This document shows positions 17,894 to 28,264 of a DNA stretch of 64,000 bases, piece by piece. The stretch spans positions 1 to 64,000 of the forward strand of contig JAODAR010000009.1 of NCBI GenBank assembly GCA_025463545.1, written 5' to 3'. Position 1 is the stretch's first letter. Every line of letters starts with the position of its first letter. Made by a program: the position numbers and the translations under genes. Below the pieces are notes generated by a model. The model saw nothing but the letters and a program-made list of their open reading frames with translations. It was not told the DNA's origin and did no database searches. Source of the stretch: Microbacteriaceae bacterium (lineage in GTDB: Bacteria; Actinomycetota; Actinomycetes; Actinomycetales; Microbacteriaceae).

Positions 17894-18466
17894 TTAGCGC
17901 AGATCGAGCCGCATGAGGATGCGGGGAAACCCATTCAGCACCGAGTCGGTATCCGCCGCCTTCGTGAAGCCGGCTCGTTCGAACAGCGTGCGGGTGCCGA
18001 CATAGGCCATGGTGAGGTCGACCCTCCTGCCATTGTTATCGACCGGATATCCCTCGACGGCGGGAGCGCCATGCTCGCGCGCGAATTCCACGGCGCCTGC
18101 GAGCAGAGGATGCGAGATGCCCTTGCCGCGATGACCCGGCCGTACCCGGACGCACCAGACCGACCAGACATCGAGGTCGTCCACGCGCGGAATCCTTCGG
18201 TTGTGTGCAAACGCCGTGTCGGCTCGGGGGTGCACGGCGGCCCAGCCGACCACCTCATCGCCGTCATAGGCGAGCACGCCAGGCGGCGGGTCCTGCCGGC
18301 ATAAGCGCTGCACCAACTCACCTCGATCCTGCGACCTCAACGCGAGGTTGTCTTTCGACGGAATCCGATAGCTGAGGCACCAGCACACGTTGGCGTCGGG
18401 GCGCTTGGGCCCCAGCATGATCTTCATGTCGTCGAACAGCGTTGCTGCTCGAACCTCGATAGCCAC
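17894..18466 (-). CDS. GNAT family N-acetyltransferase
   Basis: 190 residues. The acetyl-CoA motif A appears as CVRVRPGHRGKGISHPLL, followed by helix AVEFAREHGAPAVEGYPVD and motif B-like GTRTLFERAGFTKAA. An N-terminal CWCLSYR segment is common in actinobacterial stand-alone GNATs. The substrate is unknown. It lies between the DMT gene and the FAH hydrolase on the same strand. Confidence 0.82.
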   Translation of the reverse strand: MAIEVRAATLFDDMKIMLGPKRPDANVCWCLSYRIPSKDNLALRSQDRGELVQRLCRQDPPPGVLAYDGDEVVGWAAVHPRADTAFAHNRRIPRVDDLDVWSVWCVRVRPGHRGKGISHPLLAGAVEFAREHGAPAVEGYPVDNNGRRVDLTMAYVGTRTLFERAGFTKAADTDSVLNGFPRILMRLDLR

Positions 18467-18528
18467 GCACTCACACTGCCACCAGCATCCGGCACCAGCA
18501 ATGCCTTCGCAGCGGGACAGGCTGAGAG

Positions 18529-19293
18529 TCAGGCCCGCCGCACCGGGTTCGACAGCACGCCAATGCCGGGAATCTTGATCGCCACGGTGTCACCGGCTAC
18601 GATGGCGCCGGCCCGGTCCGGAGCGCCGGTGAGGATGAGGTCACCGGGCAGCAGGGTGAACGCGGAGGAGACGAACGACACGATCTCAGCGATGCTGTGC
18701 ACCGCGAGCTCCATGCTCCCGCTCTGGAACGCCTTCCCGTTGGCGCGTCCTTCGATGGTTGCGCCGGCCGCGTCGAAGTCGGTCTCGATCACGGGTCCGA
18801 CCGGGCAGAACGAGTCGAAGCTCTTGGCGCGCGCCCACTGGCCGTCCCGCTCCTTGAGGTCGTTGGCGGTCACGTCGTTGGCGATTGTGTAGCCGAAGAT
18901 CACGCCGGCCGCGTCGTCGACCGGCACGTTCTTGGCGATCCGCCCGATCACAATGGCAAGCTCACCTTCGGCCACGACATCGTTCGACTGCGGCGGCAGC
19001 ACGATCGGATCGTCCGGCCCGACCACCGCAGTGTTGGGCTTCAGGAAGAACATCGGTTCCCGCGGCTCGGCGGCGGCTTTCGCCTCTGCGCTGGAGTGGA
19101 ACGCGTTACCCATGCCGATGACCTTGGAACGCGGGATGACCGGGGCCAGCAGCGTGGCATCCGTCAGCGCCACCCGCTCCCCCGTGGTGTCGTAGCCGGC
19201 GAACATCGGGTCGCCTTTCAGCACCACCAGTTCTTTACCGTCGACGATGCCGAAGGCGATTGCGCCGCCGTGGCTGAACCGTGCGACCTTCAT
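18529..19293 (-). CDS. Fumarylacetoacetate hydrolase (FAH) family protein
   Basis: 254 residues. The metal site is visible in VAEGELAIVIGR (E-x-E) with the Asp in IANDVTANDLKERDGQWARAK. MFFLKPNTAVVGPDDPI and the C-terminal LLPGDLILTGAP are family hallmarks. Members are hydrolases, decarboxylases or oxaloacetate tautomerases. Its start lies immediately after the ilvE stop, so it belongs to the leuB-ilvE transcript, an arrangement I recall from related actinobacteria. Confidence 0.87.
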   Translation of the reverse strand: MKVARFSHGGAIAFGIVDGKELVVLKGDPMFAGYDTTGERVALTDATLLAPVIPRSKVIGMGNAFHSSAEAKAAAEPREPMFFLKPNTAVVGPDDPIVLPPQSNDVVAEGELAIVIGRIAKNVPVDDAAGVIFGYTIANDVTANDLKERDGQWARAKSFDSFCPVGPVIETDFDAAGATIEGRANGKAFQSGSMELAVHSIAEIVSFVSSAFTLLPGDLILTGAPDRAGAIVAGDTVAIKIPGIGVLSNPVRRA

Positions 19294-20439
19294 TCAGGCG
19301 TCCAGCCGGGTCAGCCAGCCGTGCCGGTCGGGCAGGCGACCGTACTGGATGTCGGTGAGCTCCTGGCGGAGTGCCAGCGTGATTTCGCCGGCGGGGGCGT
19401 TCGAGTCGCCGATTGCGACGTTGTGGCCCTTGAGTTGTGAGATGGGGGTGATCACGGCCGCGGTTCCGCAGGCGAACACTTCGGTGATGTCACCGGATGC
19501 GACGCCCTCGCGCCACTCGTCGATGGTCACGTCGCGCTCTTCAACGGTCATTCCCCGGTCGCGGGCCAGCTGGAGGATGCTGTCCCGGGTGACACCTTCA
19601 AGGATGGTGCCGGACAGGCGCGGGGTGACGAGTGTGCCGCCGCCAGCTCCGTCGCCGTGCACGAACATCACGTTCATGCCGCCGAGTTCGTCGATGTGGC
19701 TGCCGGTTTCTCCGTCGAGGAAGAGCACCTGGGCGCAGCCGTTCTCGTAGGCCTCCATCTGCGGCAGCAGGGATGCCGCGTAGTTGCCGCCGCACTTGGC
19801 CGCGCCGGTTCCGCCGCGGCCGGCGCGGGAGTATTCCGTCGACAACCAGATTTTCACCGGCGCGACGCCGTCGGCGAAGTAGGGGCCGGCCGGGCTGGCG
19901 ATGACCAGGAAGCTGACCCTGTTGGCCGCGCGCACCCCGAGGAAGACCTCGTTGGCGATCATGAACGGCCGCAGGTAGAGGCTGGTCTCGCCGCCGGTGG
20001 GAACCCAGTCGCCGTCAACCGCGATGATGTGCTTGATCGATTGGATGAAGTCGTCGACCGACAGCTCGGGCAGGGCCAGGCGGCGAGCCGAACGCTGCAT
20101 CCGCAGCGCGTTCTGCTCGGGGCGGAAGGTCCAGATCGAGCCGTCGTCGTGCCGGTACGCCTTCAGCCCCTCGAAGATCTCCTGGCCATAGTGCAGGACC
20201 GACGAAGCGGGGTCGATCTGCAGCGGTCCGTATGGGGTGACCCGGGCGTCGTGCCAGCCTTCGTCGACGGTCCAGTCGATCATCACCATGTGGTCGGTGA
20301 AGTGCTTGCCGAAGCCGGGGTCAGCGAGGATGGCGTCACGCTCGGCTTCAGCGCGGGCGTTCGGCGATGGGGTGAGCGTGAAGCTCAGCGGGAACTGCTC
20401 CGTGCCGGCTTCTGCTTGTGTGGTGGTTCCGTGGCTCAT
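19294..20439 (-). CDS. ilvE: Branched-chain amino acid aminotransferase
   Basis: 381 residues, the long class IV form. Motifs are VLHYGQEIFEGLKAYRH, TSLYLRPFMIANE, KIWLSTEYSRAGRGGTGAAK with GGNYAASLLPQ (PLP lysine region) and VFACGTAAVITPI. It catalyses the last step of Ile, Leu and Val synthesis. It lies 9 bp from leuB and abuts the FAH gene, forming leuB-ilvE-FAH. Confidence 0.94.
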   Translation of the reverse strand: MSHGTTTQAEAGTEQFPLSFTLTPSPNARAEAERDAILADPGFGKHFTDHMVMIDWTVDEGWHDARVTPYGPLQIDPASSVLHYGQEIFEGLKAYRHDDGSIWTFRPEQNALRMQRSARRLALPELSVDDFIQSIKHIIAVDGDWVPTGGETSLYLRPFMIANEVFLGVRAANRVSFLVIASPAGPYFADGVAPVKIWLSTEYSRAGRGGTGAAKCGGNYAASLLPQMEAYENGCAQVLFLDGETGSHIDELGGMNVMFVHGDGAGGGTLVTPRLSGTILEGVTRDSILQLARDRGMTVEERDVTIDEWREGVASGDITEVFACGTAAVITPISQLKGHNVAIGDSNAPAGEITLALRQELTDIQYGRLPDRHGWLTRLDA

Positions 20440-20448
20440 GGGAGTCCC

Positions 20449-21513
20449 TTATCTCGTGAGGAGGGTCACAATGGCATCGCCGACGCTGGCGGTGCTTCGT
20501 GGCGCCGGGGTGTTGGTTGTGCGGGCCGCGATGTCGGCCGTCACCGCCGCGCTCACCCGAGCCGCGGCATCCGTCAGCCCGAGATGGTCCAACAGGAGCG
20601 CGACGGACAGGATGGCCGCGGTGGGGTCCGCCAGCTGCCTGCCGGCGATGTCCGGCGCCGAGCCGTGCACGGGCTCGAACATGCTGGGGAAGCGGCCGTC
20701 CGGATTGATGTTGCCGGAGGCGGCCAGGCCGATGCCGCCGCTGATTGCCGCGGCGAGGTCGGTGAGGATATCGCCGAAGAGGTTGTCCGTGACGATGACA
20801 TCAAATCTACTCGGGTCTGTGACCAGGAAGATCGTCGCGGCGTCGACGTGCAGGTAGTCGACCGTCACATCGGGGTATTCGGCGGCAACGGATGCGACGG
20901 TGCGCTGCCACAGGCTGCCCGAGAACACAAGGACGTTGGTCTTGTGCACCAGTGTGAGCTTTTTGCGAGGGCGGTTCGTGGCAGCCTCGAAGGCGTAGCG
21001 CACCACTCGCTCCACTCCGTAGGCGGTGTTGACGGACACCTCGTTGGCGACTTCGTGAACCGTTCCCTGCCGGATGGCCCCGCCGTTGCCGACGTACGGG
21101 CCTTCGGTGCCCTCGCGCACGACGACGAAGTCAACGTCGCCGGGAGCGGCAAGCGGGCTGGAGACGCCCGGGTACAGCACGCTGGGGCGCAGGTTCACGT
21201 AGTGGTCGAGCGAGAACCGAAGCTTCAACAGCAGGCCGCGCTCGATGTTCGCGTTCGCGAGCCGCGGGTCGCCCGGCACGCCTCCGACGGCGCCGAGCAG
21301 GATGGCGTCATTGGCCGAGATCGCCGCGAGGTCCGAGTCGGTGAGCACGTCACCGGTTTCCAGGAACCGCCCGGCACCGAGGGAGAAGTGGCTCTTCTCA
21401 AACTTCACGTCATCCGCTGCGGTGACCGCGTCGAGAACCTTGACCGCCTCCGCGATGACTTCCGGGCCGATCCCGTCGCCGGGGATGATCGCGAGCTTGA
21501 TTTGGCGGGACAT
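20449..21513 (-). CDS. leuB: 3-isopropylmalate dehydrogenase
   Basis: 354 residues. N-terminal [20 protein letters not shown], substrate loop [30 protein letters not shown], the metal Asp region [19 protein letters not shown] and the C-terminal [13 protein letters not shown] are all present. NAD-dependent oxidation of 3-isopropylmalate in leucine synthesis. It is first in the leuB-ilvE-FAH operon and divergent from the small membrane protein at 21616. Confidence 0.95.
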   Translation of the reverse strand: MSRQIKLAIIPGDGIGPEVIAEAVKVLDAVTAADDVKFEKSHFSLGAGRFLETGDVLTDSDLAAISANDAILLGAVGGVPGDPRLANANIERGLLLKLRFSLDHYVNLRPSVLYPGVSSPLAAPGDVDFVVVREGTEGPYVGNGGAIRQGTVHEVANEVSVNTAYGVERVVRYAFEAATNRPRKKLTLVHKTNVLVFSGSLWQRTVASVAAEYPDVTVDYLHVDAATIFLVTDPSRFDVIVTDNLFGDILTDLAAAISGGIGLAASGNINPDGRFPSMFEPVHGSAPDIAGRQLADPTAAILSVALLLDHLGLTDAAARVSAAVTADIAARTTNTPAPRSTASVGDAIVTLLTR

Positions 21514-21615
21514 GCGGCTCCGTGGGGTCTGAAATTTGTGGGTAGATAAACCCTACTGCGACGCAGAGTGTGCCTAAGCTGGATGAAACCTGACAACCGA
21601 ACGAAAGCAGTGGTT

Positions 21616-21867
21616 ATGAGCCTTGGATTAGGGATTTTCCTGGTTGTGGTCGGAGCGATCCTGGTCTGGGCGCTGAACTTCAGCGTGGACTGGATCGACC
21701 TCGACCTCGTCGGCTACATCCTGATGGGCGCGGGCGCTGTCATCATCATCCTCGGCATCGTCCTCTTGACGCGCAAGCGCAACAGCGTGAGCACGACCCA
21801 CAGCGTGGTCGACCCCGTCAACGGTGAGCAGGTCACCCGCCAGGAACGCTCCATCGACGACATATGA
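21616..21867 (+). CDS. Small two-helix membrane protein, DUF6458-like
   Basis: 83 residues from ATG 21616. Two transmembrane helices (GIFLVVVGAILVWALNF and GYILMGAGAVIIILGIVLL) flank a short DWIDLDLV loop, followed by a polar tail. This is a very common small actinobacterial membrane protein of unknown role, matching what I recall as DUF6458. A strong terminator follows directly. Confidence 0.8.
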   Translation: MSLGLGIFLVVVGAILVWALNFSVDWIDLDLVGYILMGAGAVIIILGIVLLTRKRNSVSTTHSVVDPVNGEQVTRQERSIDDI

Positions 21868-21891
21868 GTTGAGACGAGCAGTCCGGACACC

Positions 21892-21927
21892 GGAAAGGCC
21901 CCGACACGCGATTGTCGGGGCCTTTCC
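21892..21927. terminator. Rho-independent terminator between convergent genes
   Basis: GGAAAGGCCCCGACA pairs with TGTCGGGGCCTTTCC around a CGCGAT loop, a 15-bp stem. It lies between the plus-strand small membrane protein and the minus-strand serA, so it probably serves both. Confidence 0.85.
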
Positions 21928-21941
21928 TCGTACGTGGGGGC

Positions 21942-23534
21942 CTACTCGGTGAGGTCGATCTCCACCATGATGTCGGCCGAGATGGCGTCGCGCACCGACT
22001 CGAGCAGTCCCGCCGGAACCGGCGAGTCGACAGTCAGCACGCTGAGCGCCTTTCCGCCGGCCTCGTGGCGGGCGATTTGCATGCCGGCGATGTTGATCTC
22101 TGCTTCGCCGAACTCACGGCCGTAGACCGCGACAATGCCCGGACGGTCGGTGTACAGCATGACGATGAGGTTCTTCGCGAACGGAACCTCAACCTCGTAG
22201 CCGTTGATGCCGACGATCTTCTCGGCCTGCTTGGTGCCGGTGAGGGTTCCTGAAACGGACACCTGTGAGCCGTCGGCCAGAGCACCGGTCAGGGTAATCA
22301 CGTTGCGGTACTCGGGCGACTCCGGGTCGGTGATCAGGCGAACGCTGATGCCGCGCTGTTCGGCCAGCAGGGGCGCGTTGACGTAGGAGACGGTTTCGCT
22401 GACGATATTGGTGAAGATGCCCTTGAGCGCGGCGAGTTTCAGCACGCTGACGTCGTAGTCGACCAGTTCGCCGTGCACCTCGACGTCAACGCTGGTGAGC
22501 GGGCTGTGCTGGGCGAGTCCCGCGAAGACCTGGCCCAGTTTCTCGACCAGTGGGATGCCGGGACGCACGTACTCGTCGATGACACCGCCGGCGACGTTCA
22601 CGGCGTCTGGCACGAGTTCGCCGGACAGCGCGAGCCGCACCGACCTGGCCACCGAGACACCGGCCTTCTCCTGCGCTTCATCGGTGGACGCGCCGAGGTG
22701 CGGGGTGACGATGATGTTGGGCAAGCCGAGGAGCGGCGAGTCGGTTGGCGGTTCGCTGACGAAGACGTCGAGGCCGGCGCCGGCAATGGTGCCATCGGTC
22801 AGGGCCGCGTGCAGGGCGCCCTCGTCGATCAGGCCGCCGCGGGCGACGTTGACGACGAACGCGGTCGGCTTCATCTGCTTCAGCTGTGCCGCACCGATCA
22901 TGCCGGTAGTCTCCGGCGTCTTGGGCATGTGGATGGTGATGAAGTCCGACTGCTCGAGCAGTTCGTCCAGCGTGACCGGCTGCACGCCGAGTTGCTGCGC
23001 CCTGGCCGAGGTGATGTAGGGGTCGTAGGCGATGACGTTGGTGCCGAAGGCCTGCATCCGTGCGGCGATCAGGGCGCCGATTCGGCCGAGGCCGATGATT
23101 CCGATGGTCTTCTCGTATAGTTCGACGCCCGTGTACTTCGAGCGCTTCCACTGGTTCTGGGCGAGTGCGCCGTGGGCGGCCGGGATGTGCCGGGCAAGGC
23201 TCAGGATGTGACCGACCGTGAGCTCGGCTGCGGAGATGATGTTCGAGGTAGGTGCGTTGACCACCATGACGCCGGCCGCGGTGGCCGCCTTGATGTCGAC
23301 ATTGTCGAGGCCGACGCCGGCGCGGGCAATCACCTTGAGCTGCGGCGCAGCCGCGATCGCTTCGGCGTCGACCTTGGTGGCGGAGCGCACCAGAATGGCG
23401 TCTGCAGTTGCCAGTTCGGCGAGCAACGCGGCCCGGTCGGTGCCGTCGACGGTGCGGATCTCGAAGTCGGGGCCGAGTGCGTCGACGGTTGCGGGCGAAA
23501 GTTCTTCAGCGATCAGTACGACGGGTTTCGACAC
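21942..23534 (-). CDS. serA: D-3-phosphoglycerate dehydrogenase
   Basis: 530 residues from GTG 23534, the usual length of the long SerA form. The NAD motif is GIIGLGRIGALIAARM; the catalytic Arg, Glu and His lie in VARGGLIDEGAL, DVFVSEPP and TPHLGASTDEAQEKAG. After these come the intervening ASB domain and a C-terminal ACT domain (LYTDRPGIVAVYGREFGEAEIN) that senses serine. AAGGA lies 11 nt upstream. It catalyses the first step of serine synthesis. Confidence 0.93.
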   Translation of the reverse strand: MSKPVVLIAEELSPATVDALGPDFEIRTVDGTDRAALLAELATADAILVRSATKVDAEAIAAAPQLKVIARAGVGLDNVDIKAATAAGVMVVNAPTSNIISAAELTVGHILSLARHIPAAHGALAQNQWKRSKYTGVELYEKTIGIIGLGRIGALIAARMQAFGTNVIAYDPYITSARAQQLGVQPVTLDELLEQSDFITIHMPKTPETTGMIGAAQLKQMKPTAFVVNVARGGLIDEGALHAALTDGTIAGAGLDVFVSEPPTDSPLLGLPNIIVTPHLGASTDEAQEKAGVSVARSVRLALSGELVPDAVNVAGGVIDEYVRPGIPLVEKLGQVFAGLAQHSPLTSVDVEVHGELVDYDVSVLKLAALKGIFTNIVSETVSYVNAPLLAEQRGISVRLITDPESPEYRNVITLTGALADGSQVSVSGTLTGTKQAEKIVGINGYEVEVPFAKNLIVMLYTDRPGIVAVYGREFGEAEINIAGMQIARHEAGGKALSVLTVDSPVPAGLLESVRDAISADIMVEIDLTE

Positions 23535-23694
23535 GACAGTAGTGGTCCTTCGGTTGCAGGCGGGAACTCCGGATGCGCCGCAGCCGTGGGGCGCCAGAGA
23601 TGAAATCACTCTAGTTGGTGCAGACATGACCGAGGCGCAGCATGACGCTGGGAGTCGCGGACCGCTGGAATGGGCGACCTGGCGAGCTCGCCGG

Positions 23695-23753
23695 TTGAGG
23701 CGCGTATATGACACCTTCCCGGGCGGAACGAAGGTGTTATATACGCGCCTCAA
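23695..23753. repeat. Long near-perfect palindrome upstream of serA
   Basis: Arms of 24 bp (TTGAGGCGCGTATA... at 23695-23718 and its complement at 23730-23753) match at all but one position, around an 11-base centre. It lies between the minus-strand membrane gene ending at 23796 and serA. It could terminate the upstream transcript, though it lacks a T run, or be a dispersed hairpin repeat. Confidence 0.8.
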
Positions 23754-23795
23754 CGCGCGATCGGCCGGAATCCCGGTTCGCGCGGAACGGGTGAC

Positions 23796-24185
23796 TTAGA
23801 CGATGAGGCTGCCGAGCCCGAACATCGCGTAGAAATCAAGGGTGACGACGGCTACGAGTGCCAGGCCGACCAGCAACAGCAGCGCCAGCGCGCCGGGCCC
23901 CCGCTTGCGGCCGAGCCAGAATGCGATCGCGGAGACGACCGCCGGGAACAGGATCGCGCCGATCAGCACGGCCCAGCCGAAGCCGCTCAGCTGGGTGCCG
24001 AGGGCGCCGACCGCGATGTTGAGGCCGACCATGTTGCCGACGGCTTCCCAGATGTCCCATGCGTAGAGCAATCCGAAGACGACGCATATCGCGGCGACCA
24101 GCCACACCGGCCCAGGGGGACGGGGCGCCCCCACAGCGGAGCCGGCGTCGGTGCCGGGCTCCGCGCCCGATTCGGCGGCGGTCAT
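23796..24185 (-). CDS. Hypothetical membrane protein
   Basis: 129 residues with a hydrophilic Pro/Ala/Gly-rich N-terminus (about 28 residues) and about three transmembrane segments (VWLVAAICVVFGLLYAW, WAVLIGAILFPAVVSAIAF, ALALLLLVGLALVAVV). No family recognised. It overlaps the stop of the preceding membrane gene by 4 bp, so the two are probably partners. Confidence 0.75.
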   Translation of the reverse strand: MTAAESGAEPGTDAGSAVGAPRPPGPVWLVAAICVVFGLLYAWDIWEAVGNMVGLNIAVGALGTQLSGFGWAVLIGAILFPAVVSAIAFWLGRKRGPGALALLLLVGLALVAVVTLDFYAMFGLGSLIV

Positions 24186-24685
24186 GAGGCTCCCCCGGCT
24201 CCGATGATGAACGGCAGAGGCGCGAGCAGAACCACGCCCAGCAGGAGGAAGACCACGCGGGTGCGCGGGCGGTCCCGAGTGAGCTGGAAGGTCGCGCCGA
24301 ACCAGACCAGCGGTGACGCGACGGCGGTCCAGGCGCCGAGTGAGAACATGAACTGGCCGACCGGGTCGGTGAGCGGGTTGCTTGTCCGTGAGACACCGAT
24401 GAACCAGCCGATGGCGTAGAGCAGGTAGATTCCGGCGAGAATCCCCATCCCGACCAGGGCAGCGGATGCCGCGGCCTGGCTCGCCGGGCGCAACTCGGTC
24501 CGAGGTTCTGCCGCGGCGGTCCTGCCGGGAACCGACCAGCCGTCGGGCAGCTCCGCGTCAGCGGCGGCGTGCACCGGCCCAGGCCTGCCTGCGCCACCCG
24601 GGTCGGCCGGGCGCGGCTGCGGGTGCAGGGTGGGATCGGAATCGCCGGCCCAGGTCAGGGCGTCGTCATCCGGTTCGGAGTTCAT
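24182..24685 (-). CDS. Hypothetical membrane protein, coupled to the next
   Basis: 167 residues from ATG 24685. A long hydrophilic N-terminal half (acidic start, then Pro/Ala-rich) is followed by about three transmembrane segments (AALVGMGILAGIYLLYAIG, FSLGAWTAVASPLVWFGA, VVFLLLGVVLLAPLPFIIG). The ATGA overlap with the gene at 23796-24185 suggests a two-subunit membrane unit. Function unknown. Confidence 0.75.
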   Translation of the reverse strand: MNSEPDDDALTWAGDSDPTLHPQPRPADPGGAGRPGPVHAAADAELPDGWSVPGRTAAAEPRTELRPASQAAASAALVGMGILAGIYLLYAIGWFIGVSRTSNPLTDPVGQFMFSLGAWTAVASPLVWFGATFQLTRDRPRTRVVFLLLGVVLLAPLPFIIGAGGAS

Positions 24686-24822
24686 CTGTCTAGGGTACCG
24701 AGCCGGTGGCATCCATTCGTCGAATGCCGCCCGGTACCCGAAGCGGCGGGGGCAATCGAAACCGATTGACCCCGCCGCAGCTGGTGTTGTACGACTGGTG
24801 TTGTACGTCTGCTGAGCGGTGC

Positions 24823-25893
<1,071 letters not shown>

Positions 25894-26403
25894 TTAGTTT
25901 TTGAAAACGCGTTCGGTGATCGACTTGGAGCCGCGTCCGATGGCGAGCAGGCCCGACTGTGCGATTTCCTTGATGCCATAGGGTTCAAGCACGCGCAGCA
26001 GCGCCTGCGTCTTCCCGGAATCGCCGGTGACCTCGATCACCAGCGCGTCGCTCGCCACATCGACGACGCGGGCGCGGAACAGGGTGACCGCCTCGAGCAC
26101 CTGCGACCGGGTGGCGTTGTCGACGCGCACCTTGATCAGCAGGTGTTCCCGGTGCACGGACTGCGACGGGTCGAGTTCGACAATTTTGATCACGTTGATC
26201 AGCTTGTTCAGCTGCTTGGTGACCTGCTCAAGCGGGAGGTCTTCGACGTCGACCACCACGGTGATGCGGGACAGGCCGTCGATCTCGCTGTGGCCGACGG
26301 CGAGGCTCTCGATGTTGAAACCGCGGCGGGCAAAGAGCCCGGCGACGCGGGTGAGAAGGCCCGGCTTGTCCTCGACGAGGAGGCTCAGAACGTGGGTGCT
26401 CAC
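25894..26403 (-). CDS. ilvN: Acetolactate synthase small (regulatory) subunit
   Basis: 169 residues. The N-terminal ACT domain begins VLSLLVEDKPGLLTRVAGLF, and the C-terminal ALS_ss-C domain includes VTGDSGKTQALLRVLEPYGI. It gives valine feedback control and stabilises the IlvB catalytic subunit. It starts 3 bp after the ilvB stop. Confidence 0.94.
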   Translation of the reverse strand: MSTHVLSLLVEDKPGLLTRVAGLFARRGFNIESLAVGHSEIDGLSRITVVVDVEDLPLEQVTKQLNKLINVIKIVELDPSQSVHREHLLIKVRVDNATRSQVLEAVTLFRARVVDVASDALVIEVTGDSGKTQALLRVLEPYGIKEIAQSGLLAIGRGSKSITERVFKN

Positions 26404-26406
26404 GGG

Positions 26407-28221
26407 CTACTCCTCTCCCCAGGTCGGTGCGTGGTCTTTGGCGTATTGCACGTAGCTGTTGCTGACACCCTGCGGAACCATCGGCCACACCATGGCGTCG
26501 CGGCTGACGATGAAGTCGATCACGACCGGGCGGTCGTTGGTCTCCAGGGCCAGCTTGATGGCGGCATCCACCTGGTCGGCGCTGGTGACACGGATGCCCA
26601 GGGCGCCGTACGCGTCCGCCATCTTCACGAAGTCGGGCACCATCTGGGTGTCGTGCCCGGTGTTGAGGTCGGTGAAGGAGTGGCGGCCGTCGTAGAACAG
26701 CGTCTGCCACTGCCGCACCATTCCAAGCGACGAGTTGTTGATGATGGCGACCTTGATCGGGATGTTGTTGATCGTGCAGGTGGCCAGTTCCTGGTTGGTC
26801 ATCTGGAAGCATCCGTCGCCGTCGATCGACCAGACCACCCGGTCCGGCTCAGCGACCTTGGCGCCCATCGCGGCGGGCACCGAGTAACCCATGGTGCCGG
26901 CGCCACCGGAGTTCAGCCAGGAGTTGGGGCGCTCGTACTTGATGAACTGGGCGGCCCACATCTGGTGCTGGCCGACACCGGCGGCATAGACGGCTTCCGG
27001 CCCGGTGAGTTCGCCGATGCGCTTGATCACGTACTGCGGGGAGAGCAGGCCGTCGGCGGGTTCGGTGAAGCCGAGCGGGAACTCCTCGAGCAGCCCGCGC
27101 AGGTACGTCCACCAGTCCGCCGTGTCCGGCTCTGCGCCGGCGACGGTCTCGGTGTACGCGACGGTGAGGTCAGCGATGACGTCCTTGGCATCGCCGACGA
27201 TGGGCACGTCGGCCGTGCGGATCTTGGAGATCTCCGCCGGGTCGACGTCGACATGGACGACCTTCGCATGGGGTGCGAACTCGGAGACCTTGCCGGTCAC
27301 GCGGTCGTCAAATCGGGCGCCGAGCGACACGATCAGGTCGCTCTCCTGCAGTGCGAGCACCGCCGGCACGGTGCCGTGCATGCCGGGCATGCCGAGGTGC
27401 TGCGGGTGCGAGTCGGGGAAAGCGCCGCGAGCCATGAGCGTCGTGACCACGGGCGCCCCGGTAGCTTCGGCCAGCTTCAGCAGTTCCTTCGACGCCCGGG
27501 CGCGGATGACGCCGCCGCCCACGTAGAGCACCGGCTTCTTCGCGGCGGCGAGGAGCGCCGCTGCGGCCTGCACCTGCTTGCCGTGCGCTTTGGTGATGGG
27601 CCGGTAGCCGGGAAGGTCGAGCTTCGGCGGCCAGATGAACGGGGCCGAATTCTGCTGGGCGTCCTTGGTGATGTCAACGAGCACCGGGCCAGGGCGGCCG
27701 CTGGACGCGATGTGGTATGCCGACGCGATTGCCGCGGGAATGTCCTCCGGACGCTTGACCAGGAACGAGTGCTTCGTGATCGGCATGGTGATGCCGACGA
27801 TGTCGGCTTCCTGGAATGCGTCGGTTCCCATCAGCGTCGAGAACACCTGGCCCGTGATCGCGAGCAGCGGCACCGAGTCCATGTAGGCATCCGCGATCGC
27901 CGTGACCAGGTTGGTCGCGCCGGGGCCGGACGTCGCAATTGCGACGCCGACGCGGCCGCTGGCCGAGGCGTAACCCTCGGCCGCGTGGCCCGCACCCTGC
28001 TCGTGGCGCACCAGAATGTGCCGGACGTCGGTCTGCGCCATGAGCTCGTCGTACAGCGGGATCACCGCACCACCGGGGAGTCCGAAGACGTCGGTGACCC
28101 CGAGGTTCTTGAGCGTGCGGATGATCGCACCCGAGCCGGTGAGGATTTCTGGTGCTGACGAAGACGGCTCGGTCGAGGCGGGCGCGGACGGGGATGGCAC
28201 GGGCGAATGTTCCGTGGTCAT
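26407..28221 (-). CDS. ilvB: Acetolactate synthase large (catalytic) subunit
   Basis: 604 residues from ATG 28221. The TPP glutamate is in [18 protein letters not shown]/quinone-related middle-domain motifs (MLGMHGT-like [11 protein letters not shown]) and the TPP/Mg motif [14 protein letters not shown] with [12 protein letters not shown] follow. A Ser/Pro-rich stretch of about 27 residues precedes the conserved start of the domain. First common enzyme of branched-chain amino acid synthesis. Confidence 0.95.
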   Translation of the reverse strand: MTTEHSPVPSPSAPASTEPSSSAPEILTGSGAIIRTLKNLGVTDVFGLPGGAVIPLYDELMAQTDVRHILVRHEQGAGHAAEGYASASGRVGVAIATSGPGATNLVTAIADAYMDSVPLLAITGQVFSTLMGTDAFQEADIVGITMPITKHSFLVKRPEDIPAAIASAYHIASSGRPGPVLVDITKDAQQNSAPFIWPPKLDLPGYRPITKAHGKQVQAAAALLAAAKKPVLYVGGGVIRARASKELLKLAEATGAPVVTTLMARGAFPDSHPQHLGMPGMHGTVPAVLALQESDLIVSLGARFDDRVTGKVSEFAPHAKVVHVDVDPAEISKIRTADVPIVGDAKDVIADLTVAYTETVAGAEPDTADWWTYLRGLLEEFPLGFTEPADGLLSPQYVIKRIGELTGPEAVYAAGVGQHQMWAAQFIKYERPNSWLNSGGAGTMGYSVPAAMGAKVAEPDRVVWSIDGDGCFQMTNQELATCTINNIPIKVAIINNSSLGMVRQWQTLFYDGRHSFTDLNTGHDTQMVPDFVKMADAYGALGIRVTSADQVDAAIKLALETNDRPVVIDFIVSRDAMVWPMVPQGVSNSYVQYAKDHAPTWGEE

Positions 28222-28264
28222 GGAAGGAGATTCCCTAGGTCGGATGCGGATGGTGGACGCAGAG

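Noticed and set aside
19657..21549. 630-codon plus-strand frame opposite ilvE and leuB
   Set aside because: Antisense to two genes with all catalytic motifs; low-complexity Asp/Arg/Gly/Val composition.
26143..28158. 671-codon plus-strand frame opposite ilvN and ilvB
   Set aside because: Shadow of the ilvBN genes; no start context or domain.
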